From Prevotella histicola JCM 15637 = DNF00424 (GTDB lineage: Bacteria > Bacteroidota > Bacteroidia > Bacteroidales > Bacteroidaceae): a stretch of DNA of 64,000 nt. This document shows positions 33,750 to 42,755 of this stretch, one piece after another. The DNA is taken from contig NZ_BAJX01000007.1 in assembly GCF_000613925.1 (NCBI RefSeq), forward strand, positions 62,001 to 126,000, written 5' to 3'. The position numbers and the translations under genes are program-made. The notes beneath the pieces are model-generated. The model had not been told where the DNA came from, searched no databases, and saw nothing but the letters and a program-made list of their open reading frames with translations. Within the stretch, counting starts at the first letter, position 1, and every line of letters starts with the position of its first letter.

Positions 33750-35558
33750 ATGCAGACAATCTGTCATCTCTCAGTTCTTATTCATGAACAAGCAAAGAAA
33801 TATGGTGCCAAACCAGTGTTGACATTTCGTAATTTTGGTAGTCTGACATGGAAGACAGTATCATGGAATCAGTTTTCCATGCGTGTGAAAGAGGTCTCTA
33901 ATGCCCTTCTGAACCTCGGTGTAAAACCACAGGAAACCATTGGTGTCTTTTCACAGAACTGTATTCAGTACCTCTATACAGATTTTGGAGCCTATGGAGT
34001 ACGTGCCATTAGTATTCCATTCTATGCTACAAGCTCTGAGCAACAGATACAATACATGATTCAGGATGCGGGGATTAGGTTCCTTTTCGTTGGTGAACAG
34101 GAGCAATATGACAAGGCTCATCGTGTCTTTGCATTGTGCCCTACGTTGGAACGTATCATCATATTTGATCCGAGTGTACGTATTAGTACACATGACCCAC
34201 ACGCCCTTTACTTTGAAGATTTCCTGAAATTGGGTGAAGGATTCCCACGTCAGTCAGAGGTAGAGAAGTGCTGGAAAGAAGCAAAAGAGGATGAAATCTG
34301 TAATATTCTCTACACAAGTGGAACGACAGGAGAAGGCAAAGGCGTTGTACTTACCCATAAAATGTACATCGCAGCCATGGAAGCTAATGGCAAATGTGTG
34401 CCTGTCGGTGAGGATGATCGCGTCATAAACTTCCTTCCTTTTACGCATGTCTTTGAGCGAGGGTGGGCATATCTGTCGCTCAGTGAGGGTGCACAGATGA
34501 TCATTAATACCTATCCTAAGGAGATACAACAAAGCATGCGCGAGACACATCCAACGTGTATGTCAGCCGTTCCACGCTTCTGGGAGAAAGTTTATATCGC
34601 AGTGAAGGAACGAATGGACAACTCAAGCGTTGTTCAACGTAAGCTGTTTTATCATGCATTGAGTGTCGGTAAGAAGCGTAATATCACTTATCGTTCTCGC
34701 GGAAAGCGTGTTCCGTTGCCTTTGGAGATGGAATATCAGGTTGTAAATAAGACAATACTGAGTCTTGTTCGTAAGCAATTAGGACTGGAAAATGCCAATA
34801 TCTTCCCAACGGCAGGTGCTTATGTGTCACCCGAAGTTGAGGAGTTCGTGCATAGCATAGGTATCTGTATGATCGTTGGTTATGGTCTTACGGAGAGCTT
34901 GGCAACGGTAAGTTGTGATCATAAGGACGAACCTTATACTGTTGGCTCGGTGGGTAGACCTATTGATAGCATACAGATTAAGATAGGAGAGAATGAAGAA
35001 ATTCTCCTGAAAGGTCCTACCATCACACCGGGTTATTACCATCGCGATTTGGCAAATGCTGAGGCTTTTGATGCTGATGGCTTCTTCCATACTGGTGATG
35101 CAGGCTATCTGAAAGATGGAGAGCTCTTCCTTAAGGAACGTATAAAGGACCTTTTCAAGACTTCAAATGGTAAGTATGTTGCTCCACAGATGGTAGAAGG
35201 GATGCTGTTGGTAGACAAATTCATAGATCAGGCAGTAGTAATTGCTGATCAACGTAAGTTCGTTACGGCACTTATCGTACCAGAATTCCGCGTGTTAGAG
35301 GAGTGGGCGGCAGAACATAGCATTGCTTTTGCAGACCGTGAGGACCTCTGTCGGAACGAAGAAGTTCATAAAATGATGATGGAACGTATAGAGACGCTGC
35401 AGCAACGCTTGGCTCCTTATGAGCAGATAAAGCGCTTTACGCTCCTTGCGCATCACTTCTCTATGGAGAGTGGGGAGCTTACAAACACACTGAAACTGAA
35501 ACGTTCTGTTATCAATAAGAACTTCCAGGAAGTGATTGACAGGATGTATGAGGAGTAA
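33750..35558 (+). CDS. Long-chain acyl-CoA synthetase (AMP-binding enzyme)
   Basis: About 602 residues from ATG 33750. It activates fatty acids through acyl-AMP to acyl-CoA. Motifs: P-loop-like ILYTSGTTGEGKGVVLTH (about 185-202), FLPFTHVFERGWAYLSLSEGA, IVGYGLTES (about 380), HTGDAGYLKDGELFLKERIKDLFKTSNGKYVAPQ (about 445-480). The length and FadD15-like layout fit long-chain ligases. Probably membrane-associated. Function in this anaerobe is likely fatty-acid salvage into lipids rather than beta-oxidation (inference). Confidence 0.9.
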   Translation: MQTICHLSVLIHEQAKKYGAKPVLTFRNFGSLTWKTVSWNQFSMRVKEVSNALLNLGVKPQETIGVFSQNCIQYLYTDFGAYGVRAISIPFYATSSEQQIQYMIQDAGIRFLFVGEQEQYDKAHRVFALCPTLERIIIFDPSVRISTHDPHALYFEDFLKLGEGFPRQSEVEKCWKEAKEDEICNILYTSGTTGEGKGVVLTHKMYIAAMEANGKCVPVGEDDRVINFLPFTHVFERGWAYLSLSEGAQMIINTYPKEIQQSMRETHPTCMSAVPRFWEKVYIAVKERMDNSSVVQRKLFYHALSVGKKRNITYRSRGKRVPLPLEMEYQVVNKTILSLVRKQLGLENANIFPTAGAYVSPEVEEFVHSIGICMIVGYGLTESLATVSCDHKDEPYTVGSVGRPIDSIQIKIGENEEILLKGPTITPGYYHRDLANAEAFDADGFFHTGDAGYLKDGELFLKERIKDLFKTSNGKYVAPQMVEGMLLVDKFIDQAVVIADQRKFVTALIVPEFRVLEEWAAEHSIAFADREDLCRNEEVHKMMMERIETLQQRLAPYEQIKRFTLLAHHFSMESGELTNTLKLKRSVINKNFQEVIDRMYEE

Positions 35559-35664
35559 AAGTCAACGAGTTGACGAGTTTGTTGGTCGACAAGTTTATAA
35601 TGATAATTGATAAAAAGTAAAGCCCTATATCCTCTTTTATTAGGGAATATAGGGTGAATAAGAT

Positions 35665-36780
35665 ATGATAACAGCAGATCAGCTAAAGGATATACAGGAA
35701 CGTACGGAGGCATTACACCGTTATTTGGGTATTGACCAGAAACGAATTGAGTTTGAAGAGGAACAGCTTCGGACGCAAGCACCTGACTTTTGGGATGACC
35801 CAAAGCGTGCTCAGGAACAGATGAAGAAGGTCAAAGACATCGAAAAATGGATAAAAGGATATGATGAGGCACGCGCTTTGACGGATGAAGTGCAGCTGGC
35901 TTTCGACTTTTATAAGGATGAACTCGTTACGGAAGAAGAGGTAGATGCTGCTTATGATAAGGCCTTAAAGAAGGTAGAAGACTTAGAACTCAAGAACATG
36001 CTCCGCCAAGAAGAGGATCCAATGGAGTGTGTTATGAAGATAAACTCAGGTGCTGGCGGTACAGAAAGCCAAGATTGGGCATCTATGCTCATGCGTATGT
36101 ACATGCGATGGGGTGAGTCTCACGGCTATAAAGTTACCATTTCTGATATTCAGGAGGGTGATGAAGCTGGCATAAAGAGTGTTACTATGAAGTTCGAGGG
36201 CGGAGAATACGCTTATGGATACCTGAAAAGCGAGAATGGAGTGCACCGTTTGGTACGTGTAAGTCCGTTTAATGCACAGGGAAAGCGCATGACAAGCTTC
36301 GCAAGTGTCTTCGTTACGCCACTGGTAGACGATACTATAGAGGTCTATGTAGACCCAGCTCGTGTTAGTTGGGATACCTTCCGTTCCAGTGGAGCTGGTG
36401 GTCAGAATGTCAATAAGGTTGAATCTGGTGTCCGATTGAGGTACCAATACGAAGATCCAGATACTGGTGAACAGGAAGAAATACTTATTGAGAACACCGA
36501 AACTCGCGACCAACCGAAGAATAGAGCTAAGGCAATGCAGCTCTTGAAGTCGCAACTTTATGACCGTGCGATGAAGAAACGCATGGAAGAACAGGCTAAA
36601 ATAGAAGCTGGAAAGAAGAAGATTGAGTGGGGAAGTCAGATCCGTAGCTATGTATTTGACGACCGTCGTGTGAAAGATCATCGTACAAATTATCAGACAT
36701 CGGACGTAGATGGTGTGATGGATGGTAAGATTGACGACTTCATCAAAGCGTATCTGATGGAGTTCCCAGAGGATGAATAG
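35665..36780 (+). CDS. prfB: Peptide chain release factor 2
   Basis: 371 residues; recognises UGA and UAA. The specificity motif SPF (RVSPFNAQGKRM), the catalytic GGQ (SSGAGGQNVNKVESGVRL) and the C-terminal VFDDRRVKDHRTNY are present. The frame is continuous through the region (RYLGID) where many bacteria have an in-frame UGA and a programmed +1 shift, so this gene is not autoregulated that way. An imperfect hairpin (CCCTATATCC / GGAATATAGGG) lies 10-45 bases before the ATG. Confidence 0.96.
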   Translation: MITADQLKDIQERTEALHRYLGIDQKRIEFEEEQLRTQAPDFWDDPKRAQEQMKKVKDIEKWIKGYDEARALTDEVQLAFDFYKDELVTEEEVDAAYDKALKKVEDLELKNMLRQEEDPMECVMKINSGAGGTESQDWASMLMRMYMRWGESHGYKVTISDIQEGDEAGIKSVTMKFEGGEYAYGYLKSENGVHRLVRVSPFNAQGKRMTSFASVFVTPLVDDTIEVYVDPARVSWDTFRSSGAGGQNVNKVESGVRLRYQYEDPDTGEQEEILIENTETRDQPKNRAKAMQLLKSQLYDRAMKKRMEEQAKIEAGKKKIEWGSQIRSYVFDDRRVKDHRTNYQTSDVDGVMDGKIDDFIKAYLMEFPEDE

Positions 36781-36824
36781 ACCTTGGGAAATAACTAAAT
36801 AATCAACCTTTTAATAGTAAAACT

Positions 36825-36962
36825 ATGAGTGAAAGAAGTAAATTGAACCGTAAAAGACGGGAAGAGAAAGAGGAGAAGCAAGGTAATCGTGTCATAATGT
36901 GGATTGCTGTAGTACTGATTTTATTGGCAGTACTGTGCATGATATGGTCAATGACACTTTAA
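36825..36962 (+). CDS. Small single-span membrane protein (45 aa)
   Basis: ATG 36825 to TAA 36962. The first 22 residues are highly charged (SERSKLNRKRREEKEEKQGN), followed by one transmembrane helix (VIMWIAVVLILLAVLCMIW). It lies 44 bases after prfB and 13 before the CYTH gene, so it is likely part of that transcript. The function is unknown. Confidence 0.65.
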   Translation: MSERSKLNRKRREEKEEKQGNRVIMWIAVVLILLAVLCMIWSMTL

Positions 36963-36975
36963 AGGCAATCCTTTC

Positions 36976-37473
36976 ATGAGTGGATTAGAGATAGAACGGA
37001 AGTTTCTTGTGCATAAACGGATGGACTGGAAGCGTCTTGCAAGTAGCTGTAGTCACATACAACAGGGCTATTTTGCGGCTGTTAACACTGTCAGAGTACG
37101 TATTCGAGATGACAAAGGCTACCTAACTATCAAGGGACCATCACGCAATGGCGGTCTGTCACGTTATGAATTCGAGAAAGAAATCACCCTTCAAGAAGCC
37201 CAACAGCTCATGCTTTTGTGCGAATCGGGCGTGATAGACAAGCACAGATACCTTGTTCCGTATGCTGGACATACGTTTGAAGTGGATGAATTCCATGGAG
37301 ATAACGATGGACTTGTCATGGCTGAAGTGGAGTTAAAGAGTGAGAATGAACCGTTTGAAAGCCCTGATTTCATAGGAAAAGAAGTCACTGGAGACCGTAG
37401 ATTCTATAATTCTCACATGCGAAAGAATCCCTTTAAGCTCTGGCGCGACACCTTACCAGAAGAATACCGATAA
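36976..37473 (+). CDS. CYTH domain protein
   Basis: 165 residues, CYTH/triphosphate tunnel fold. The signature ExExK is present as LEIERKFLV at residues 4-12; alternating charged strands follow (RVRIRDDKGYLTIKG, YEFEKEI, FEVDEFHGDN, MAEVELKS). It probably hydrolyses inorganic triphosphate or a triphosphorylated substrate in the cytoplasm. The 3' end overlaps the convergent VanZ-like gene by 41 bases. Confidence 0.9.
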   Translation: MSGLEIERKFLVHKRMDWKRLASSCSHIQQGYFAAVNTVRVRIRDDKGYLTIKGPSRNGGLSRYEFEKEITLQEAQQLMLLCESGVIDKHRYLVPYAGHTFEVDEFHGDNDGLVMAEVELKSENEPFESPDFIGKEVTGDRRFYNSHMRKNPFKLWRDTLPEEYR

Positions 37474-37825
37474 GGAAAGCTATCGTAGAACCAATGCTAT
37501 CAGCTAGGAAATCGAGCCAGTCTCCACTGCGTCTGCCGCTTGTACAGTACTCCTGAAGTATCTCTATGAGTCCTCCCATAGCAACAGGTAAGAGCCAAAC
37601 CCAAAGCATAAACGCTTTGAGTTTGGCTTTTTTATTTGCTCTAAGATACTCAAAAATAAGCGAAAAGCCTAATACCAGATACATAACAGCATGTGTCCAC
37701 TTGTCAATCAGCCTGATATTACTTAGTGGAGTATCGGGGATATTCATGAAACAAAGCACCCATATTCCTGCAATTATTATACATGAGAAAGGGAACTTAG
37801 CTAATATATACTGAAATTTTTGCAT
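37433..37825 (-). CDS. VanZ-like membrane protein
   Basis: 130 residues with four membrane segments. The motif DKWTHAVMYLVLGF (Asp, Lys, His on the first loop) and GGLIEILQEYCTSGRRSGDWLDFLADSIGS, with its conserved Glu/Gln and D-x-x-A-D/N, mark the VanZ-like/PhpK family. In vancomycin clusters VanZ confers teicoplanin resistance, but stand-alone members are common and of unknown role. The 3' end overlaps the CYTH gene. Confidence 0.85.
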   Translation of the reverse strand: MQKFQYILAKFPFSCIIIAGIWVLCFMNIPDTPLSNIRLIDKWTHAVMYLVLGFSLIFEYLRANKKAKLKAFMLWVWLLPVAMGGLIEILQEYCTSGRRSGDWLDFLADSIGSTIAFLIGILLVRCRARA

Positions 37826-37845
37826 CTTTTACTTCTAATCTGATA

Positions 37846-37853
37846 CAAAAGTA
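37846..37853 (-). promoter_or_regulatory. -7 box of the VanZ-like gene
   Basis: TACTTTTG on the minus strand, 20 bases before the start codon, in a 71-base divergent promoter region. Confidence 0.5.
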
Positions 37854-37865
37854 GATAATTTTTTG

Positions 37866-37873
37866 TAATTTTG
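37866..37873 (+). promoter_or_regulatory. -7 box of the symporter gene
   Basis: TAATTTTG, 23 bases before the symporter start codon, almost back to back with the VanZ-like promoter. Confidence 0.6.
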
Positions 37874-37896
37874 CGCATCTAAAACGATAATTATTC

Positions 37897-39258
37897 ATGT
37901 CACAAAAAGAAAGAGCTAAGTTCGGAAGTAAGCTGGGAATGATCCTTGCAACAGCTGGTGGTGCTGTTGGATTGGGTAACGTTTGGCGCTTCCCTTACAT
38001 GACTGGACAGAACGGAGGGGCTGCCTTTATCCTTATTTATATTGGTTGTATATTGCTATTGGGGCTCCCCTGCATGATAAGTGAGTTCATTATCGGGCGT
38101 CATGCAGCCTCAAATACAGCGCGAGCATACACGAAATTATCCAACGGAACGGCTTGGAAATGGGTAGGATACCTCGGTGTGCTGACCGGTTTCCTCATTA
38201 CGGGTTACTATGCAGTGGTCTCTGGCTGGTGTTTACAGTATGGAATGGCGTCAGTTGTGAATCATTTACATGGTAGTCCTGAGTATTTCAAGACTTATTT
38301 TACTGATTTCTCAACCAATCCATGGAAGCCTATCGTCTGGGCATCAATCATCTTATTGATTACCCACTACATTATTATACATGGTGTAAGGAACGGTATT
38401 GAGCGTGCATCAAAGGTCATGATGCCTGCTTTATTCATCCTTTTGCTTGTCTTGGTGGTTGCTTCTTGCTTGTTACCAGGGGCTGAAAGGGGCATAGAGT
38501 TCCTCTTAAAGCCTGATTTTAGTAAGGTAACAAAGGATGTTTTCCTAGGTGCTTTGGGGCAATCGTTCTACTCTTTGAGTATTGCGATGGGTTGTATCTG
38601 TACCTATGCATCGTATTATAGTAGACATACGAAGCTGGTGAACTCTGCTGTTCAGATAGGATTGATAGATACTTTTGTAGCTGTCTTGGCAGGATTGATT
38701 ATCTTTCCAGCGGCATTCTCCGTCGGAGTGAATCCTGACAGTGGTCCTTCTTTGATATTCATAACCCTTCCTAATGTCTTTGAACAAGCCTTTGCGGGTA
38801 TGCCAATCCTTGGTTATGTCATTTCTTTGGCGTTCTATCTGCTTCTTTCTATGGCAGCTTTAACCTCATTGATATCTCTTCATGAAGTGAGTACAGCCTT
38901 TTTCCAGGAGGAATTGCATATCAGTCGGAATCGTGCAGCTATGATCGTAACCAGCTGTTGCATATTGATAGGAGCCGTTTGTTCACTGTCTTTGATTGGT
39001 TGGGACGCACTTACAATTGCGGGGATGTCACTGTTTGATGTGTTCGACTTCGTGACAGGACAGATATTCCTGCCTGTTGGAGGTATGCTTACCTGCATCT
39101 TCATTGGCTGGTATGTACCCAAGAAGATTGTCAAGGATGAGTTTACGAACTGGGGAACACTGAAGGGAAGTGTCTTTGGAATCTACTATTTCTTGATACG
39201 TTTCGTCTGTCCACTGGCTATTTTGGCTATCTTCCTTCATCAATTGGGGGTTGTTTAA
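37897..39258 (+). CDS. Sodium-dependent transporter, NSS/SNF family
   Basis: 453 residues with eleven to twelve membrane helices. The family start is clear: SKLGMILATAGGAVGLGNVWRFPYMTGQNGGAAF (helix 1 with the Na+ and substrate unwound region). SFYSLSIAMGCICTYASYY corresponds to helix 6. LeuT-like proteins import amino acids or amines with Na+. The substrate cannot be told. A degraded C-terminal fragment of another copy follows. Confidence 0.93.
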   Translation: MSQKERAKFGSKLGMILATAGGAVGLGNVWRFPYMTGQNGGAAFILIYIGCILLLGLPCMISEFIIGRHAASNTARAYTKLSNGTAWKWVGYLGVLTGFLITGYYAVVSGWCLQYGMASVVNHLHGSPEYFKTYFTDFSTNPWKPIVWASIILLITHYIIIHGVRNGIERASKVMMPALFILLLVLVVASCLLPGAERGIEFLLKPDFSKVTKDVFLGALGQSFYSLSIAMGCICTYASYYSRHTKLVNSAVQIGLIDTFVAVLAGLIIFPAAFSVGVNPDSGPSLIFITLPNVFEQAFAGMPILGYVISLAFYLLLSMAALTSLISLHEVSTAFFQEELHISRNRAAMIVTSCCILIGAVCSLSLIGWDALTIAGMSLFDVFDFVTGQIFLPVGGMLTCIFIGWYVPKKIVKDEFTNWGTLKGSVFGIYYFLIRFVCPLAILAIFLHQLGVV

Positions 39259-39293
39259 ACCGTATTATGACGTAGAAAGAATCTGTACCTGAT

Positions 39294-39596
39294 ATGGAAA
39301 ACAATCATAATGTGTGCTTGATGGCACTTACGTCTACTATCTTTGCGCATGGTGTTGGCAGTTTCTTCTTCCCCAGAGAACTACCTATGGCATGGCAGAG
39401 CGTGGACAGTATTGCGACAAAATCCGTACAAGTTTCTTTTTCTGGTAGGCTTATTCCGTTCTGTTTCGTGCGGAATGGGTTTACGAATTGGGAATCAATT
39501 CGTAGGCAGTTTTACAGTGTTTGGCTGGTCTTGCTCCGTTTTATAGTACCTGGCAGGCTCCTTTTTTCGTTCCTAAATCAGCTGAGAATCCTCTGA
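39294..39596 (+). pseudogene. C-terminal fragment of a second NSS transporter
   Basis: The last 50 codons read FTNWESIRRQFYSVWLVLLRFIVP...LFSFLNQLRIL, which lines up with the end of the intact transporter upstream (FTNWGTLKGSVFGIYYFLIRFVCP...LAIFLHQLGVV). The rest of the 100-codon frame does not resemble a transporter, so the upstream part is lost or out of frame. It is probably the remains of a tandem duplication or a related transporter. Confidence 0.5.
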
Positions 39597-39619
39597 ATAA
39601 TAATCAAATCCTTAATTCT

Positions 39620-40596
39620 ATGAACCTTAAATCCTTCTTTTACTTGCAACGTTCAGATCGTAGAGTCCTTCTTTTCTTCGTTCTTTTTATTGTGATTTGC
39701 CTTGGAACATTGGTTTTCCTGGGAATCATATGACAGAAACAGAATTGGCTAATGAGGACTCTCTTGTACAAAAATCCAATCTCCCACATTTCAATAAGTC
39801 GACAAAAGTGGGAGAATATGAATCCTATGAGAATGGCAAACAGCTCTTTTCCTTTGACCCGAACACTGCAACTCCACAGCAGTTGACACAGTTAGGATTG
39901 GCTCCTTACCAGGTTCGGAACATCATGAAGTATCGTTCTAAGGGTGGAGTCTTTCGTTCTCCAATGGATTTTGCACGCCTTTATGGCCTTACTCGTAAGC
40001 AGTTTCGTGAACTCGAGCCATATATCAGCATCGGCGATGACTATGCTCCCGCGTCAACACTTGCTTCTGTACAGGCGTATATAGCACGGAAAGCAGCCGA
40101 AAAGGAAGCTGCACACGAGGCATATGAGGCTTTTCGGGCAAGCAATACGTACAAGGCATATAAAGAATACGACCGAGATACGGTGCGTTATCCGCTGAAA
40201 CTAAAGGTAGGAGAGCATGTAAACCTCACCATAGCAGACACAACGATGCTCAAGAAGATACCCGGTATCGGCTCAGGGTGGGCACGTGCCATTGTCAACT
40301 ATGGTAAACGTCTTGGTGGGTATGTAGCAGTCGGGCAACTCTTAGAGCTTGATGGCTTCCCCGAAGAGGCTTTGCCTTATTTCTCAGTAGTGCATCCACA
40401 CACGGAAAAGCTGAACCTCAACACATTGACACTTGCCCAACTAAGACGTCATCCCTATATTAATTTCTATCAAGCACGTGCTATATGCGATTACCGTAGG
40501 CTGAAAGGGAAGATAACAAGTCTGTCACAACTTCACTTGTTAAAGGACTTTCCTGCAGAAGCTATTGAACGTCTGCGTCCGTATATAGAATTGTAA
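39620..40596 (+). pseudogene. Membrane-anchored helix-hairpin-helix (ComEA-like) protein, frameshifted
   Basis: Frame 1 from ATG 39620 encodes a basic start and one membrane helix (LFFVLFIVICLGTLVFLG) and stops at 39733. A second frame, readable from ATG 39731 (MTETELANEDS), continues with two or three helix-hairpin-helix units: FDPNTATPQQLTQLGL, ...LKKIPGIGSGWARAIVNYGKRL, ...LNTLTLAQLRRHPYI. One base appears to be missing near 39721-39725 (GGGAATC instead of GGAAATC), which would join LGTLVFLG to NHMTETEL. HHH units bind DNA without sequence preference. The soluble part could still be made from ATG 39731. Confidence 0.75.
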
Positions 40597-40779
40597 GCAT
40601 GCTGCATTGCGGGTGCTGATAGTCTGTTTTCTTGTGTTTGTTCTCCTAATGTACATGGGTTAGCAACTTAAGAAAAGTCCTTACATAAAATCAATAGGCA
40701 TTGGGTGAAAAAGAGAAGAATGTTGATTATTTTGTGGTTTGTAACCATCAGATAATCAATTGATTATAAAATGGTTTTT

Positions 40780-40889
40780 AAAAGATGCCCTTTTGCAATG
40801 TAAAAGGGCGTCTTTTACACCTCAAAAGGGCATCTTTTACCATGCAAAAGGTGCCCTTTTACATTGCAAAAGGGCGTCTTCTGAAATGC
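40780..40889 (+). repeat. 22-bp-period AAAAG...CTTTT array, locus 3 (five units)
   Basis: Units start at 40780, 40802, 40824, 40846 and 40868. They are preceded by TTTGTAACCATCAGATAATCA and followed by GAAATGCTAATGTG, like locus 2. The surrounding 40597-40923 shows no gene. Confidence 0.9.
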
Positions 40890-40923
40890 TAATGTGAAAT
40901 TATCGGACAATACATGGAATAAG

Positions 40924-40958
40924 AAAAGGGGAGAAACCATGAAAGTTTCTCCCCTTTT
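40924..40958 (-). terminator. Terminator of tRNA-Pro
   Basis: A perfect 14-bp stem (AAAAGGGGAGAAAC and its complement) directly after the tRNA 3' end, ending in a T-run on the minus strand. Confidence 0.85.
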
Positions 40959-40959
40959 G

Positions 40960-41032
40960 TCGGGATGACCGGATTCGAACTGGCGACCCCTACGTCCCGA
41001 ACGTAGTGCGCTACCAACTGCGCTACATCCCG
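40960..41032 (-). tRNA. tRNA-Pro (anticodon CGG)
   Basis: Acceptor CGGGATG/CATCCCG with discriminator A, D-arm GCGCAGTTGGTAGCGC, anticodon stem CTACG/CGTAG around TTCGGGA (anticodon CGG, codon CCG), T-loop TTCGAAT. 73 bases, CCA not encoded. Confidence 0.94.
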
Positions 41033-41051
41033 ATTGCCTCTTAGACGGGTG

Positions 41052-41059
41052 CAAAGATA
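41052..41059 (-). promoter_or_regulatory. -7 box of tRNA-Pro
   Basis: TATCTTTG on the minus strand, 20 bases before the tRNA 5' end. Confidence 0.65.
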
Positions 41060-41105
41060 GCTAATTTTTCGGAACTAACGTAAGGAAATTATCTTTTTTC
41101 TCGGC

Positions 41106-42425
41106 TTATAAAAGGTCGGGTAATTCGAAGAGACGGATGCCATTACTTCCTTTTATGAGGATGTAATGATTCTCTGGACGCTGTTGTCTGATGGCTTCCT
41201 TCACCTCTTCAACGTCATGAAATTTACGATAATCAGTGTTGGTTCTGCCGAATTCTTCTCCTACAAGCCATACGTTTGCTAATCCAACTGCCTTTAGCTG
41301 GTCAACAACCTTCTGATGTTCCTCTGCTGAAGCATCTCCCAGTTCACGCATGTCGCCCAATATTGCCATCTTATTGTCAACATCCATGACGTGGAAATTC
41401 TCTATCGCAGCAGCCATACTGGATGGGTTGGCATTGTACGCATCCACAATGAGTTTGTTATGTGCAGTCTCTGTCAACTGTGAACGGTTGTTATGTGGAA
41501 CGTAATTTTCCAAAGCATGACAAATCTGTTGTGGTGTTACGCCGAAGTGCAGGCCAATGGTTATGGCTGCTAACATATTGTCGAGGTTGTAAGAACCAAT
41601 GAGATGTGTCAGTACTTCATAGATAGTTGTTGCAGGTTGTTGTATGTTCAGGCGTGATTGCCATGTGAATTTCAGGAATGGAGCACAACTAATTACATGT
41701 CCTTCAACGTCAGCTGTGTCGTCTTGTCCGTATGTTATGACACGTTCAAACTCCCTTTGGGCAGCCATTTCGGTAAGGTCTGCATTGCTTTCGTTGAGGA
41801 AAAGTAATCCGTCATGTGCCTTCAGGAAGTCGTAGAGCTCACCTTTCGTACGCTTAACTCCTTCGAAACTGCCGAAACCTTGTAGGTGTGCACGTCCTAC
41901 ATTGGTGATAAGTCCACAAGTAGGCTCTACATATTTAACCAGTTTTTCTATGTCGCCAGGGTGAGAAGCACCCATTTCAATGACTGCAATCTCGTGTTCT
42001 GGGTGCAAAGCAAGCAGCGTTCGTGGTACACCAACGTCATTGTTATAGTTCGCTTCAGTATGATGTACATTGAACTTTTCAGCTAATACGGCAGAGATAA
42101 GCTCCTTACTTGTAGTCTTACCATTCGTACCTGTTATGCCAATGACTGGGATAGAGAACTGACGACGGTGCTCACGCGCGAGTTCCTTATATGTGATAAG
42201 GGCGTCATCAACGAGTATGAAGCGGTTGTCATCAGGCTTTGCGTATTCTTTTTCGTCAACGATAGCATAGCTGCAACCCTTCTCCAAAGCTGCTTCTGCA
42301 AACTTATTACCATCGAAGGATGCCCCTTTCAGTGCAACGAAGATGCTACCCTCCGGACAGTTTCGGCTGTCGGTGGTCACGATAGGGTGCTGTTGGTAAA
42401 TCTTATAAATCTCTTGTATGTTCAT
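41106..42425 (-). CDS. murF: UDP-N-acetylmuramoyl-tripeptide--D-alanyl-D-alanine ligase
   Basis: 439 residues, last cytoplasmic Mur ligase, adds D-Ala-D-Ala to UDP-MurNAc-tripeptide. VTTDSRNCPEGSIFVALKGASFDGNKF is the MurF N-domain, VIGITGTNGKTTSKELI the ATP loop (about 95-112), then HHTEANYNNDVGVPRTLL, EMGASHPGDIEKL, and VDAYNANPSSMAAAIENF with LGDMRELG. It is not in a dcw cluster here. The ddl gene that supplies its substrate is 14 kb away. Confidence 0.97.
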   Translation of the reverse strand: MNIQEIYKIYQQHPIVTTDSRNCPEGSIFVALKGASFDGNKFAEAALEKGCSYAIVDEKEYAKPDDNRFILVDDALITYKELAREHRRQFSIPVIGITGTNGKTTSKELISAVLAEKFNVHHTEANYNNDVGVPRTLLALHPEHEIAVIEMGASHPGDIEKLVKYVEPTCGLITNVGRAHLQGFGSFEGVKRTKGELYDFLKAHDGLLFLNESNADLTEMAAQREFERVITYGQDDTADVEGHVISCAPFLKFTWQSRLNIQQPATTIYEVLTHLIGSYNLDNMLAAITIGLHFGVTPQQICHALENYVPHNNRSQLTETAHNKLIVDAYNANPSSMAAAIENFHVMDVDNKMAILGDMRELGDASAEEHQKVVDQLKAVGLANVWLVGEEFGRTNTDYRKFHDVEEVKEAIRQQRPENHYILIKGSNGIRLFELPDLL

Positions 42426-42448
42426 GATCTGTACTTTATTCTTAAGTG

Positions 42449-42456
42449 CAAAGGTA
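42449..42456 (-). promoter_or_regulatory. -7 box of murF
   Basis: TACCTTTG on the minus strand, 24 bases before the start codon. Confidence 0.6.
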
Positions 42457-42682
42457 ACTTAAATGGCAGACAATGCAAAGTAATGGTACCCTTTTTTGTA
42501 CTCTATGATATTCCACTTATTATATATAAGGTGGAGATATTAACTTTTTATATTAAAAAAGTGTGATATATTGTATCTTTTATGCAGGCAATTTAAGATA
42601 CAAAGTGTTATTAACACACTAATAATAATTACAGTTTGAAAGAATAAAACGACATAAATTAAAAAATTAATTACTATTTAAC

Positions 42683-42713
42683 TTGACTTGTTAAATAATT
42701 ATTTATATCTTTG
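42683..42713 (+). promoter_or_regulatory. Promoter of susC/susD
   Basis: TTG (42683-42685), 20 bases, TATCTTTG (42706-42713), giving a leader of about 37 bases. The preceding 42457-42680 is AT-rich and holds no gene. Confidence 0.65.
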
Positions 42714-42755
42714 TAGCGGTTTTTATAGAGAATTTTACACTAATACTTTAAATTT

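Noticed and set aside
35665..35780. Programmed frameshift in prfB
   Set aside because: The frame is continuous through the usual site; no in-frame UGA is present.
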